From positions 13,344,018 to 13,408,017 of the forward strand of contig CM067548.1 in assembly GCA_034509755.1 (NCBI GenBank): a DNA stretch of 64,000 nt, given 5' to 3'. Each line of letters starts with the position of its first letter. The first letter of the stretch is position 1. The position numbers and the translations under genes were made by a program. The stretch is from Anisodus tanguticus. Its lineage: Eukaryota > Streptophyta > Magnoliopsida > Solanales > Solanaceae. Under the pieces are notes generated by a model that was not told the origin of the DNA, did no database searches, and saw only the letters and a list, made by a program, of their open reading frames with translations. Positions 26,899 to 38,910 of the stretch are shown here, piece by piece.

Positions 26899-28233
26899 AT
26901 GAAATATCAAATGCTTTCAAGAATTAAATACACATACACAATCCAAGATATCATATCGAAACCATGTGTGATAAGTAAATATATCAATAAATTATGGCGA
27001 CAAGCCCACATATGGCAACAAGCCCAAATAATAATAATCGGTCGGAACAAAGCACGAGATGATTCCCCAAACCCCATCATCACAGTTCAACACCAGTACC
27101 CACTCAAACATTCATCACAAATGTTTGATACAGACCCCCAAACAAGCCCAATACTCCTAAATATTTATAACTTCTTCTGCACTTCTATCGAAGTCTCGAA
27201 AAGCTAAACCGTAGCCTACCTTGGTGTCGAACGGGTGCGCCTATAATCGAGCCCCGGTGATAGCATTGCCCTTCATTGGCGCCTTGTGATAATCAAAGGT
27301 TATCCACGAATATACTACTCATTAATATAAGTCTTACACAAAATAAGGGCATAACCTTTAACAAAGCAAGACTACAAATATCGACCCCGGGCCCACTTCA
27401 CCAAGACTCGAACATTAATACCCAAAAACCATTAATACATACTAGATAATCATATCCTTAAGTTAATTGAAAAACTAAACACATTTGAACCCTCAATTGA
27501 ACGATAATCAAAAAGCTCCAATTTGAAATCCTAGAAATATTCCCGAATTGAAAATAGGTTTTTATACTTAATTTAGGACTTACAACATGATAATCTAACA
27601 TAATCCACTCCTAATTCATGACATTAGTACAAATTTATCCATAAACCTCCATTAAAATCAATAACGAGTTCTCTTAATCTCCAAATCACTTACAATAATT
27701 TTTCCCAACTTACTAACACACTACATCACCATTAATAAACTTAGAAATATAAACTTAAGTTATAAATGAAAGAATCTCTTACCCCAAGGTTGAAATTGCT
27801 CCTAGGGTTTTGAAAATACTCCAAGGTGACGCTAGTCTCGAGGTTTTCCATTTTGGGAAAATGAATTATGACCTAAAGAATATTATAGGACACCTGATAT
27901 AGTACTTCCGCCCCAGCGGAATCGACTCATTGGAACCCGTTGTGGCGGTGTCACTTGACACCTCCCCTCTACTACGAAATAATTCGTCAGATCATGGAGC
28001 CCAACTTTTGGTTGTAATAATATCATGTTGCAGACGTGCAACTCCTTTCCCCGCGTATCAATATCATCTCAGTGTTTCCATAATCTCATAAGTATTCTTA
28101 TCCTTCAAGCCCCTTAGGCCCACATCATATCCATACCACACTCAAATAAATATCACAGAACAATGAGTTTATGAATGCAAATGACCATATAAGGCAAGAT
28201 ATCATGATACAATGAGATGCAACAAAATAAGAG
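26899..28233. repeat. Satellite unit U21
   Basis: 1,335 bp, first unit with core haplotype CT (GACATT with TTTATCC). AATAATAATAATCGG near 27,027 is a short expansion. GAAATAATTCGTCAGATC as in U4-U6, here with GGAGCCC. Confidence 0.95.
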
Positions 28234-28367
28234 ATGAAATATCAAATGCTTTCAAGAATTAAATACACATACACAATCCAAGATATCATATCGAAACCAT
28301 GTGTGATAAGTAAATATATCAATAAATTATGGCGACAAGCCCACATATGGCAACAAGCCCAAATAAT

Positions 28368-28589
28368 CAGCAGTCGGAACCAGCACGAGGATGATTCCCC
28401 AAACCCCATCATCACAGTTCAACACCAGTACCCACTCAAACATTCATCACAAATGTTTGATACAGACCCCCAAACAAGCCCAATACTCCTAAATATTTAT
28501 AACTTCTTCTGCACTTCTATCGAAGTCTCGAAAAGCTAAACCGTAGCCTACCTTGGTGTCGAACAGGTGCGCCTATAATCAGGCCCCAG
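28368..28589. repeat. CAG/CTG-rich variable segment (shown in U22)
   Basis: Ten CAG or CTG trinucleotides in 222 bp. In U22 all are intact. In other units the same positions read CGG, CGAG, CAAG, TAG or TCG, often several at once in the same unit, while the bases between them do not change. Confidence 0.8.
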
Positions 28590-28723
28590 TGATAGCATTG
28601 CCCTTCATTGGCGCCTTGTGATAATCAAAGGTTATCCACGAATATACTACTCATTAATATAAGTCTTACACAAAATAAGGGCATAACCTTTAACAAAGCA
28701 AGACTACAAATATCGACCCCGGG

Positions 28724-28996
28724 CCCACTTCACCAAGACTCGAACATTAATACCCAAAAACCATTAATACATACTAGATAATCATATCCTTAAGTTAATT
28801 GAAAAACTAAACACATTTGAACCCTCAATTGAACGATAATCAAAAAGCTCCAATTTGAAATCCTAGAAATATTCCCGAATTGAAAATAGGTTTTTATACT
28901 TAATTTAGGACTTACAACATGATAATCTAACATAATCCACTCCTAATTCATGATATTAGTACAAATTTATCCATAAACCTCCATTAAAATCAATAA
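28724..28996. repeat. Conserved quiet core of the unit (shown in U22)
   Basis: About 272 bp with no CAG or CTG. It starts right after CCCGGG, includes CTTAAG, and ends just before the AATAACAGAG site. Every unit repeats it almost exactly; the main differences are two common substitutions that define haplotypes TG, TT and CT. It is AT-rich and has no obvious frame. Its constancy may simply reflect the absence of error-prone or mutable CAG/CTG sites. Confidence 0.8.
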
Positions 28997-29572
28997 CAGA
29001 GTTCTCTTAATCTCCAAATAACTTACAATAATTTTTCCCAACTTACTAACACACTACATCACCATTAATAAACTTAGAAATATAAACTTAAGTTATAAAT
29101 GAAAGAATCTCTTACCCCAAGGTTGAAATTGCTCCTAGGGTTTTGAAAATACTCCAAGGTGACGCTAGTCTCGAGGTTTTCCATTTTGGGAAAATGAATT
29201 ATGATGACCTAAAGAATATTATAGGACACACGATATAGTACTTTCCGCCCCGAGCGGAATCGACTCCATTTGGAACCCGCTGAGGCGGTGTCACTTGACA
29301 CCTCCCCTCTACTACGGAATAATTCATCGGATCATGGAGCCCAACTTTTGGTTGTAATAATATCATGTTGCAGACGTGCAACTCCTTTCCCCGCGTATCA
29401 ATATCATCTCAGTGTTTCCATAATCTCATAAGTATTCTTATCCTTCAAGCCCCTTAGGCCCACATCATATCCATACCACACTCAAATAAATATCGAGAAC
29501 AATGAGTTTATGAATGCAAATGACCATATAAGGCAAGATATCATGATACAATGAGATGCAACAAAATAAGAG

Positions 29573-30902
29573 ATGAAATATCAAATGCTTTCAAGAATTA
29601 AATACACATACACAATCCAAGATATCATATCGAAACCATGTGTGATAAGTAAATATATCAATAAATTATGGCGACAAGCCCACATATGGCAACAAGCCCA
29701 AATAATCGGAGTCGAACCAAAGCACGAGGATGATTCCCCAAACCCCATCATCACAGTTCAACACCAAGTACCCACTCAAACATTCATCACAAATGTTTGA
29801 TACAGACCCCCAAACAAGCCCAATACTCCTAAATATTTATAACTTCTTTCGCACTTCTATCGAAGTCTCGAAAAGCTAAACCGTAGCCTACCTTGGTGTC
29901 GAACAGGTGCGCCTATAATCAGGCCCCAGTGATAGCATTGCCCTTCATTGGCGCCTTGTGATAATCAAAGGTTATCCACGAATATACTACTCATTAATAT
30001 AAGTCTTACACAAAATAAGGGCATAACCTTTAACAAAGCAAGACTACAAATATCGACCCGGGCCCACTTCACCAAGACTCGAACATTAATACCCAAAAAC
30101 CATTAATACATACTAGATAATCATATCCTTAAGTTAATTGAAAAACTAAACACATTTGAACCCTCAATTGAACGATAATCAAAAAGCTCCAATTTGAAAT
30201 CCTAGAAATATTCCCGAATTGAAAATAGGTTTTTATACTTAATTTAGGACTTACAACATGATAATCTAACATAATCCACTCCTAATTCATGACATTAGTA
30301 CAAATTTATCCATAAACCTCCATTAAAATCAATACAGAGTTCTCTTAATCTCCAAATCACTTACAATAATTTTTCCCACTTACTAACACACTACATCACC
30401 ATTAATAAACTTAGAAATATAAACTTAAGTTATTAATGAAAGAATCTCTTACCCCAAGGTTGAAATTGCTCCTAGTGTTTTGAAAATACTCCAAGGTCAC
30501 GGTAGTCTCGAGTTTTTCCATTTTGGGAATGAGAATTATGACCTAAAGAATATTATAGGACATATGATATAGTACTTCCGCCCAGCGGAATCGACTCATT
30601 TGGAACCCGCGAGGCGGTGTCACTTGACACCTCCCCTCTACTACGGAATAATTCATCGTATCATGGAGCCCACCTTTTGGCTGTAATAATATCATGTTGC
30701 AGACGTGCAACTCCTTTCCCCGCGTATCAATATCATCTCAGTGTTTCCATAATCTCATAAGTATTCTTATCCTTCAAGCCCCTTAGGCCCACATCATATC
30801 CATACCACACAAAAATAAATATCACAGAACAATGAGTTTATGAATGCAAATGACCATATAAGGTAAGATATCATGATACAATGAGATGCAACAAAATAAG
30901 AG
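29573..30902. repeat. Satellite unit U23
   Basis: 1,330 bp, haplotype CT. Cluster of private changes at about 30,376-30,672: TTTTCCCACTT, TTATTAATG, CTAGTGTTTTG (loses CCTAGG), GGTCACGGTAG, CATCGTATC and CCCACCTTTT. Shares the GAGTTTTTCC / GGGAATGAG / ACATATGAT run with U15. Confidence 0.95.
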
Positions 30903-32235
30903 ATGAAATATCAAATGCTTTCAAGAATTAAATACACATACACAATCCAAGATATCATATCGAAACCATGTGTGATAAGTAAATATATCAATAAATTATG
31001 GCGACAAGCCCACATATGGCAACAAGCCCAAATAATCGGCGGTCGGAACCGCACGAGATGATTCCCCAAACCCCATCATCACGGTTCAACACCAAGTACC
31101 CACTCAAACATTCATCACAAATGTTTGATACGGACCCCCAAACAAGCCCAATACTCCTAAATATTTATAACTTCTTCTCGCACTTCTATCGAAGTCTCGA
31201 AAAGCTAAACCTAGCCTACCTTGGTGTCGAACAGGTGCGCCTATAATCGAGGCCCCGGTGATAGCATTGCCCTTCATTGGCGCCTTGTGATAATCAAAGG
31301 TTATCCACGAATATACTACTCATTAATATAAGTCTTACACAAAATAAGGGCATAACCTTTAACAAAGCAAGACTACAAATATCGACCCGGGCCCACTTCA
31401 CCAAGACTCGAACATTAATACCCAAAAACCATTAATACATACTAGATAATCATATCCTTAAGTTAATTGAAAAACTAAACACATTTGAACCCTCAATTGA
31501 ACGATAATCAAAAAGCTCCAATTTGAAATCCTAGAAATATTCCCGAATTGAAAATAGGTTTTTATACTTAATTTAGGACTTACAACATGATAATCTAACA
31601 TAATCCACTCCTAATTCATGACATTAGTACAAATTTATCCATAAACCTCCATTAAAATCAATAACGAGTTCTCTTAATCTCCAAATAACTTACAATAATT
31701 TTTTCCCAACTTACTAACACACTACATCACCATTAATAAACTTAGAAATATAAACTTAAGTTATAAATGAAAGAATCTCTTACCCCAAGGTTGAAATTGC
31801 TCCTAGGGTTTTGAAAATACTCCAAGGTGACGCTAGTCTCGAGGTTTTCCATTTTGGGAAAATGAATTATGACCTAAAGAATATTATAGGACACACGATA
31901 TAGTACTTCCGCCCAGCGGAATCGACTCCATTTGGAACCCGCCGAGGCGGTGTCACTTGACACCTCCCCTCTACTACGGAATAATTCGTCGGATCATGGA
32001 GCCCAACTTTTGGTTGTAATAATATCATGTTGCGGACGTGCAACTCCTTTCCCCGCGTATCAATATCATCTCAGTGTTTCCATAATCTCATAAGTATTCT
32101 TATCCTTCAAGCCCCTTAGGCCCACATCATATCCATACCACACTCAAATAAATATCACAGAACAATGAGTTTATGAATGCAAATGACCATATAAGGCAAG
32201 ATATCATGATACAATGAGATGCAACAAAATAAGAG
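30903..32235. repeat. Satellite unit U24
   Basis: 1,333 bp, haplotype CT. CAG sites mostly altered (CGGCGGTCGG, CACGGTTC). GCTAAACCTAGCC has lost one base, so the + frame reads on past the usual stop. Confidence 0.95.
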
Positions 32236-33566
32236 ATGAAATATCAAACGCTTTGAAGAATTAAATACACATACACAATCCGAGATATCATATAGAAACC
32301 ATGTGTGATAAGTAAATATATCAATAAATTATGGCGACAAGCCCACATATGGCAACAAGCCCAAATAATCGGCGGTCGGAACAAAGCACGAGGATGATTC
32401 CCCAAACCCCATCATCACAGTTCAACACAAGTACCCACTCAAACATTCATCACAAATGTTTGATACAGACCCCAAACAAGCCCAATACTCCTAAATATTT
32501 ATAACTTCTTCGCACTTCTATCGAAGTCTCGAAAAGCTAAACCGTAGCCTACCTTGGTGTCGAACAGTGCGCCTATAATCGGGCCCCGGTGATAGCATTG
32601 CCCTTCATTGGCGCCTTGTGATAATCAAAGGTTATCCACGAATATACTACTCATTAATATAAGTCTTACACAAAATAAGGGCATAACCTTTAACAAAGCA
32701 AGACTACAAATATCGACCCCCGGGCCCACTTCACCAAGACTCGAACATTAATACCCAAAAACCATTAATACATACTAGATAATCATATCCTTAAGTTAAT
32801 TGAAAAACTAAACACATTTGAACCCTCAATTGAACGATAATCAAAAAGCTCCAATTTGAAATCCTAGAAATATTCCCGAATTGAAAATAGGTTTTTATAC
32901 TTAATTTAGGACTTACAACATGATAATCTAACATAATCCACTCCTAATTCATGACATTAGTACAAATTTATCCATAAACCTCCATTAAAATCAATAACGA
33001 GTTCTCTTAATCTCCAAATAACTTACAATAATTTTTTCCCAACTTACTAACACACTACATCACCATTAATAAACTTAGAAATATAAACTTAAGTTATAAA
33101 TGAAAGAATCTCTTACCCCAAGGTTGAAATTGCTCCTAGGGTTTTGAAAATACTCCAAGGTGACGCTAGTCTCGAGGTTATCCATTTTGGGAAAATGAAT
33201 TATGACCTAAAGAATATTATAGGACACCTGATATAGTACTTCCGCCCAGCGGAATCGACTCGTTGGAACCCGCTGAGGCGGTGTCACTTGACACCTCCCC
33301 TCTACTACGGAATAATTCATCGGATCATGGAGCCCAACTTTTGGTTGTAATAATATCATGTTGCAGACGTGCAACTCCTTTCCCCGCGTATCAATATCAT
33401 CTCAGTGTTTCCATAATCTCATAAGTATTCTTATCCTTCAAGCCCCTTAGGCCCACATCATATCCATACCACACTCAAATAAATATCACAGAACAATGAG
33501 TTTATGAATGCAAATGACCATATAAGGCAAGATATCATGATACAATGAGATGCAACAAAATAAGAG
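32236..33566. repeat. Satellite unit U25
   Basis: 1,331 bp, haplotype CT. Start region carries AACGCTTTGAAG, CCGAGATATC and CATATAGAAACC, shared almost whole with U30. TTTGAAG puts a TGA six codons into the recurrent open frame. First unit with GAGGTTATCC. Confidence 0.95.
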
Positions 33567-34907
33567 ATGAAATATCAAATGCTTTCAAGAATTAAATACA
33601 CATACACAATCCACGATATCATATCGAAACCATGTGTGATAAGTAAATATATCAATAAATTATGGCGACAAGCCCACATATGGCAACAAGCCCAAATAAT
33701 CAGTAGTCGGAACCAGCACGAGGCTGATTCCCCAAACCCCATCATCACGAGTTCAACACCAAGTACCCACTCAAACATTCATCACAAATGTTTGATACGG
33801 ACCCCAAACAAGCCCAATACTCCTAAATATTTATAACTTCTTCTGCACTTCTATCGAAGTCTCGAAAAGCTAAATCGTAGCCTACCTTGGTGTCGAACAG
33901 GTGCGCCTATAATCAGGCCCCAGTGATAGCATTGCCCTTCATTGGCGCCTTGTGATAATCAAAGGTTATCCACGAATATACTACTCATTAATATAAGTCT
34001 TACACAAAATAAGGGCATAACCTTTAACAAAGCAAGACTACAAATATCGACCCGGGCCCACTTCACCAAGACTCGAACATTAATACCCAAAAACCATTAA
34101 TACATACTAGATAATCATATCCTTAAGTTAATTGAAAAACTAAACACATTTGAACCCTCAATTGAACGATAATCAAAAAGCTCCAATTTGAAATCCTAGA
34201 AATATTCCCGAATTGAAAATAGGTTTTTATACTTAATTTAGGACTTACAACATGATAATCTAACATAATCCACTCCTAATTCATGACATTAGTACAAATT
34301 TATCCATAAACCTCCATTAAAATCAATAACAAGAGTTCTCTTAATCTCCAAATAACTTACAATAATTTTTTCCCAACTTACTAACACACTACATCACCAT
34401 TAATAAACTTAGAAATATAAACTTAAGTTATAAATGAAAGAATCTCTTACCCCAAGGTTGAAATTGCTCCTAGGGTTTTGAAAATACTCCAAGGTGACGC
34501 TAGTCTCGAGGTTTTCCATTTTGGGAAAATGAATTATGACCTAAAGAATATTATAGGACACACGATATAGTACTTCCGCCCCAGAAGCGGAATCGACTCG
34601 CATTTGGAACCCGGCGAGGCGGTGTCACTTGACACCTCCCCTCTACTACGGAATAATTCGTCGGATCATGGAGCCCAACTTTTGGGTTGTAATAATATCA
34701 TGTTGCGGACGTGCAACTCCTTTCCCGCGTATCAATATCATCTCAGTGTTTCCATAATCTCATAAGTATTCTTATCCTTCAAGCCCCTTAGGCCCACATC
34801 ATATCCATACCACACTCAAATAAATATCATAGAACAATGAGTTTATGAATGCAAATGACCATATAAGGCAAGATATCATGATACAATGAGATGCAACAAA
34901 ATAAGAG
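33567..34907. repeat. Satellite unit U26
   Basis: 1,341 bp, haplotype CT. ATCCACGATATC as in U45 and U46. Hairpin region expanded (CCCAGAAGCGG, GACTCGCATTTGG). CTTTTGGGTTG has an extra G; TATCATAGAAC replaces TATCACAGAAC. Confidence 0.95.
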
Positions 34908-36243
34908 ATGAAATATCAAATGCTTTCAAGAATTAAATACACATACACAATCCAAGATATCATATCGAAACCATGTGTGATAAGTAAATATATCAATAAA
35001 TTATGGCGACAAGCCCACATATGGCAACAAGCCCAAATAATCAGCAGTCGGAACCAGCACGAGGCTGATTCCCCAAACCCCCCCATCATCACAAGTTCAA
35101 CACAAGTACCCACTCAAACATTCATCACAAATGTTTGATACGGACCCCCAAACAAGCCCAATACTCCAAAATATTTATAACTTTTTTCTGCACTTCTATC
35201 GAAGTCTCGAAAAGCTAAACCGTAGCCTACCTTGGTGTCGAACAGGTGCGCCTATAATAAGGCCCCAGTGATAGCATTGCCCTTCATTGGCGCCTTGTGA
35301 TAATCAAAGGTTATCCACGAATATACTACTCATTAATATAAGTCTTACACAAAATAAGGGCATAACCTTTAACAAAGCAAGACTACAAATATCGACCCCG
35401 GGCCCACTTCACCAAGACTCGAACATTAATACCCAAAAACCATTAATACATACTAGATAATCATATCCTTAAGTTAATTGAAAAACTAAACACATTTGAA
35501 CCCTCAATTGAACGATAATCAAAAAGCTCCAATTTGAAATCCTAGAAATATTCCCGAATTGAAAATAGGTTTTTATACTTAATTTAGGACTTACAACATG
35601 ATAATCTAACATAATCCACTCCTAATTCATGATATTAGTACAAATTTATCCATAAACCTCCATTAAAATCAATAACGAGTTCTCTTAATCTCCAAATAAC
35701 TTACAATAATTTTTTCCCAACTTACTAACACACTACATCACCATTAATAAACTTAGAAATATAAACTTAAGTTAAATGAAAGAATCTCTTACCCCAAGGT
35801 TGAAATTGCTCCTAGGGTTTTGAAAATACTCCAAGGTGACGCTAGTCTCGAGGTTTTCCATTTTGGGAAAATGAATTATGACCTAAAGAATATTATAGGA
35901 CACACGATATAGTACTTCCGCCCCAGCGGAATCGACTCATTTGGAACCCGCCGAGGCGGTGTCACTTGACACCTCCCCTCTACTACGGAATAATTCGTCG
36001 GATCATGGAGCCCGACTTTTTGGTGTAATAATATCATGTTGCAGACGTGCAACTCCTTTCCCCGCGTATCAATATCATCTCAGTGTTTCCATAATCTCAT
36101 AAGTATTCTTATCCTTCAAGCCCTTAGGCCCACATCATATCCATACCACACTCAAATAAATATCATAGAACAATGAGTTTATGAATGCAAATGACCATAT
36201 AAGGCAAGATATCATGATACAATGAGATGCAACAAAATAAGAG
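34908..36243. repeat. Satellite unit U27
   Basis: 1,336 bp, haplotype TT. AACCCCCCCATC has a seven-C run near 35,077. CTCCAAAATATTT, AGTTAAATGAAAG (three bases lost) and GCCCGACTTTTTGGTG are private. Confidence 0.95.
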
Positions 36244-37573
36244 ATGAAATATCAAATGCTTTCAAGAATTAAATACACATACACAATCCAAGATATCATA
36301 TCGAAACCATGTGTGATAAGTAAATATATCAATAAATTATGGCGACAAGCCCACATATGGCAACAAGCCCAAATAATCAGCAGTCGGAACAAGCACGAGG
36401 CTGATTCCCCAAACCCCATCATCACAGTTCAACACCAGTACCCACTCAAACATTCATCACAAATGTTTGATACAGACCCCCAAACAAGCCCAATACTCCT
36501 AAATATTTATAACTTCTTCTGCACTTCTATCGAAGTCTCGAAAAGCTAAACCGTAGCCTACCTTGGTGTCGAACATGTGCGCCTATAATCAGGCCCCAGT
36601 GATAGCATTGCCCTTCATTGGCGCCTTGTGATAATCAAAGGTTATCCACGAATATACTACTCATTAATATAAGTCTTACACAAAATAAGGGCATAACCTT
36701 TAACAAAGCAAGACTACAAATATCGACCCGGGCCCACTTCACCAAGACTCGAACATTAATACCCAAAAACCATTAATACATACTAGATAATCATATCCTT
36801 AAGTTAATTGAAAAACTAAACACATTTGAACCCTCAATTGAACGATAATCAAAAAGCTCCAATTTGAAATCCTAGAAATATTCCCGAATTGAAAATAGGT
36901 TTTTATACTTAATTTAGGACTTACAACATGATAATCTAACATAATCCACTCCTAATTCATGACATTAGTACAAATTTATCCATAAACCTCCATTAAAATC
37001 AATAACGAGTTCTCTTAATCTCCAAATAACTTACAATAATTTTTCCCAACTTACTAACACACTACATCACCATTAATAAACTTAGAAATATAAACTTAAG
37101 TTATAAATGAAAGAATCTCTTACCCCAAGGTTGAAATTGCTCCTAGGGTTTTGAAAATACTCCAAGGTGACGCTAGTCTCGAGGTTTTCCATTTTGGGAA
37201 ATGAATTATGACCTAAAGAATATTATAGGACACACGATATAGTAGTACCGCCCCGGCGGAATCGACTCATTTGGAACCCGGCGAGGCGGTGTCACTTGAC
37301 ACCTCCCCTCTACTACGGAATAATTCGTCGGATCATGGAGCCCAACTTTTGGTTGTAATAATATCATGTTGCAGACGTGCAACTCCTTTCCCCGCGTATC
37401 AATATCATCTCAGTGTTTCCATAATCTCATAAGTATTCTTATCCTTCAAGCCCTTAGGCCCACATCATATCCATACCACACTCAAATAAATATCACAGAA
37501 CAATGAGTTTATGAATGCAAATGACCATATAAGGCAAGATATCATGATACAATGAGATGCAACAAAATAAGAG
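36244..37573. repeat. Satellite unit U28
   Basis: 1,330 bp, haplotype CT. CAG/CTG sites in the front part are intact, and the 101-codon frame is open. GAACATGTGCGCC is private. Hairpin region AGTAGTACCGCCCCGGCGG. Confidence 0.95.
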
Positions 37574-38910
37574 ATGAAATATCAAATGCTTTCAAGAATT
37601 AAATACACATACACAATCCAAGATATCATATCGAAACCATGTGTGATAAGTAAATATATCAATAAATTATGGCGACAAGCCCACATATGGCAACAAGCCC
37701 AAATAATCAATGAGTCGGAACCAACACGAGGATGATTCTCCAAACCCCATCATCACAGTTTAACACCAGTGCCCACTCAAACATTCATCACAAATGTTTG
37801 ATACAGACCCCCAAACAAGCCCAATACTCCTAAATATTTATAACTTCTCGCACTTCTATCGAAGTCTCGAAAAGCTAACCGTAGCCTACCTTGGTGTCGA
37901 ACAGGTGCGCCTATAATCGAGGCCCCGGTGATAGCATTGCCCTTCATTGGCGCCTTGTGATAATCAAAGGTTATCCACGAATATACTACTCATTAATATA
38001 AGTCTTACACAAAATAAGGGCATAACCTTTAACAAAGCAAGACTACAAATATCGACCCCGGGCCCACTTCACCAAGACTCGAACATTAATACCCAAAAAC
38101 CATTAATACATACTAGATAATCATATCCTTAAGTTAATTGAAAAACTAAACACATTTGAACCCTCAATTGAACGATAATCAAAAAGCTCCAATTTGAAAT
38201 CCTAGAAATATTCCCGAATTGAAAATAGGTTTTTATACTTAATTTAGGACTTACAACATGATAATCTAACATAATCCACTCCTAATTCATGATATTAGTA
38301 CAAATTTATCCATAAACCTCCATTAAAATCAATAACCGAGTTCTCTTAGTCTCCAAATAACTTACAATAAATTTTTTACAACTTACTAACACACTACATC
38401 ACCATTAATAAACTTAGAAATATAAACTTAAGTTATATAAATGAAAGAATCTCTTACCCCAAGGTTGAAATTGCTCCTAGGGTTTTGAAAATACTCCAAG
38501 GTGACGCTAGTCTCGAGGTTTTCCATTTTGGGAAAATGAATTATGACCTAAAGAATATTATAGGACACCTGATACAAGTACTTCCGCCCCAGCGGAATCG
38601 ACTCCATTTGGAACCCGCGAGGCGGTGTCACTTGACACCTCCCCTCTACTACGGAATAATTCGTCGGATCATGGAGCCCAACTTTTGGCTGTAATAATAT
38701 CATGTTGCAGACGTGCAACTCCTTTCCCCGCGTATCAATATCATCTCAGTGTTTCCATAATCTCATTAGTATTCTTATCCTACAAGCCCCTTAGGCCCAC
38801 ATCATATCCATACCACACTAAAATAAATATCACAGAACAATGAGTTTATGAATGCAAATGACCATATAAGGCAAGATATCATGATACAATGAGATGCAAC
38901 AAAATAAGAG
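37574..38910. repeat. Satellite unit U29
   Basis: 1,337 bp, haplotype TT. CAGTTTAACACCAGTGCCC near 37,757 shared with U11. TTAGTCTCC, TTTTTTACAAC and GTTATATAAATG are private. Its end has CTCATTAG and CACTAAAATAAAT, shared with the end of U35. Confidence 0.95.

Larger units (their letters stand above)
28234..29572. repeat. Satellite unit U22, used as reference unit
   Basis: 1,339 bp, haplotype TT. Order of parts: anchor 28234; CATATG 28344; CAG/CTG sites at 28368, 28371, 28381, 28415, 28426, 28463, 28509, 28564, 28580 and 28587; CCCGGG 28718; quiet core 28724-28996; CAG 28997; second quiet segment to about 29,230, with CCTAGG 29134 and CTCGAG 29170; hairpin region about 29,243-29,275 (degraded here); CTG 29280; palindrome 29287-29302; CAG 29371 and 29410. 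TGA is duplicated in AATTATGATGACC near 29,199. The core haplotypes used in other entries are named from two sites near 28,954 (T or C) and 28,966 (G or T). Confidence 0.95.

Noticed and set aside
29205..29240. TATA-like boxes (TATAATATT on the minus strand) as a promoter
   Set aside because: Such words are expected by chance in AT-rich DNA and no gene or transcript start is linked to them.
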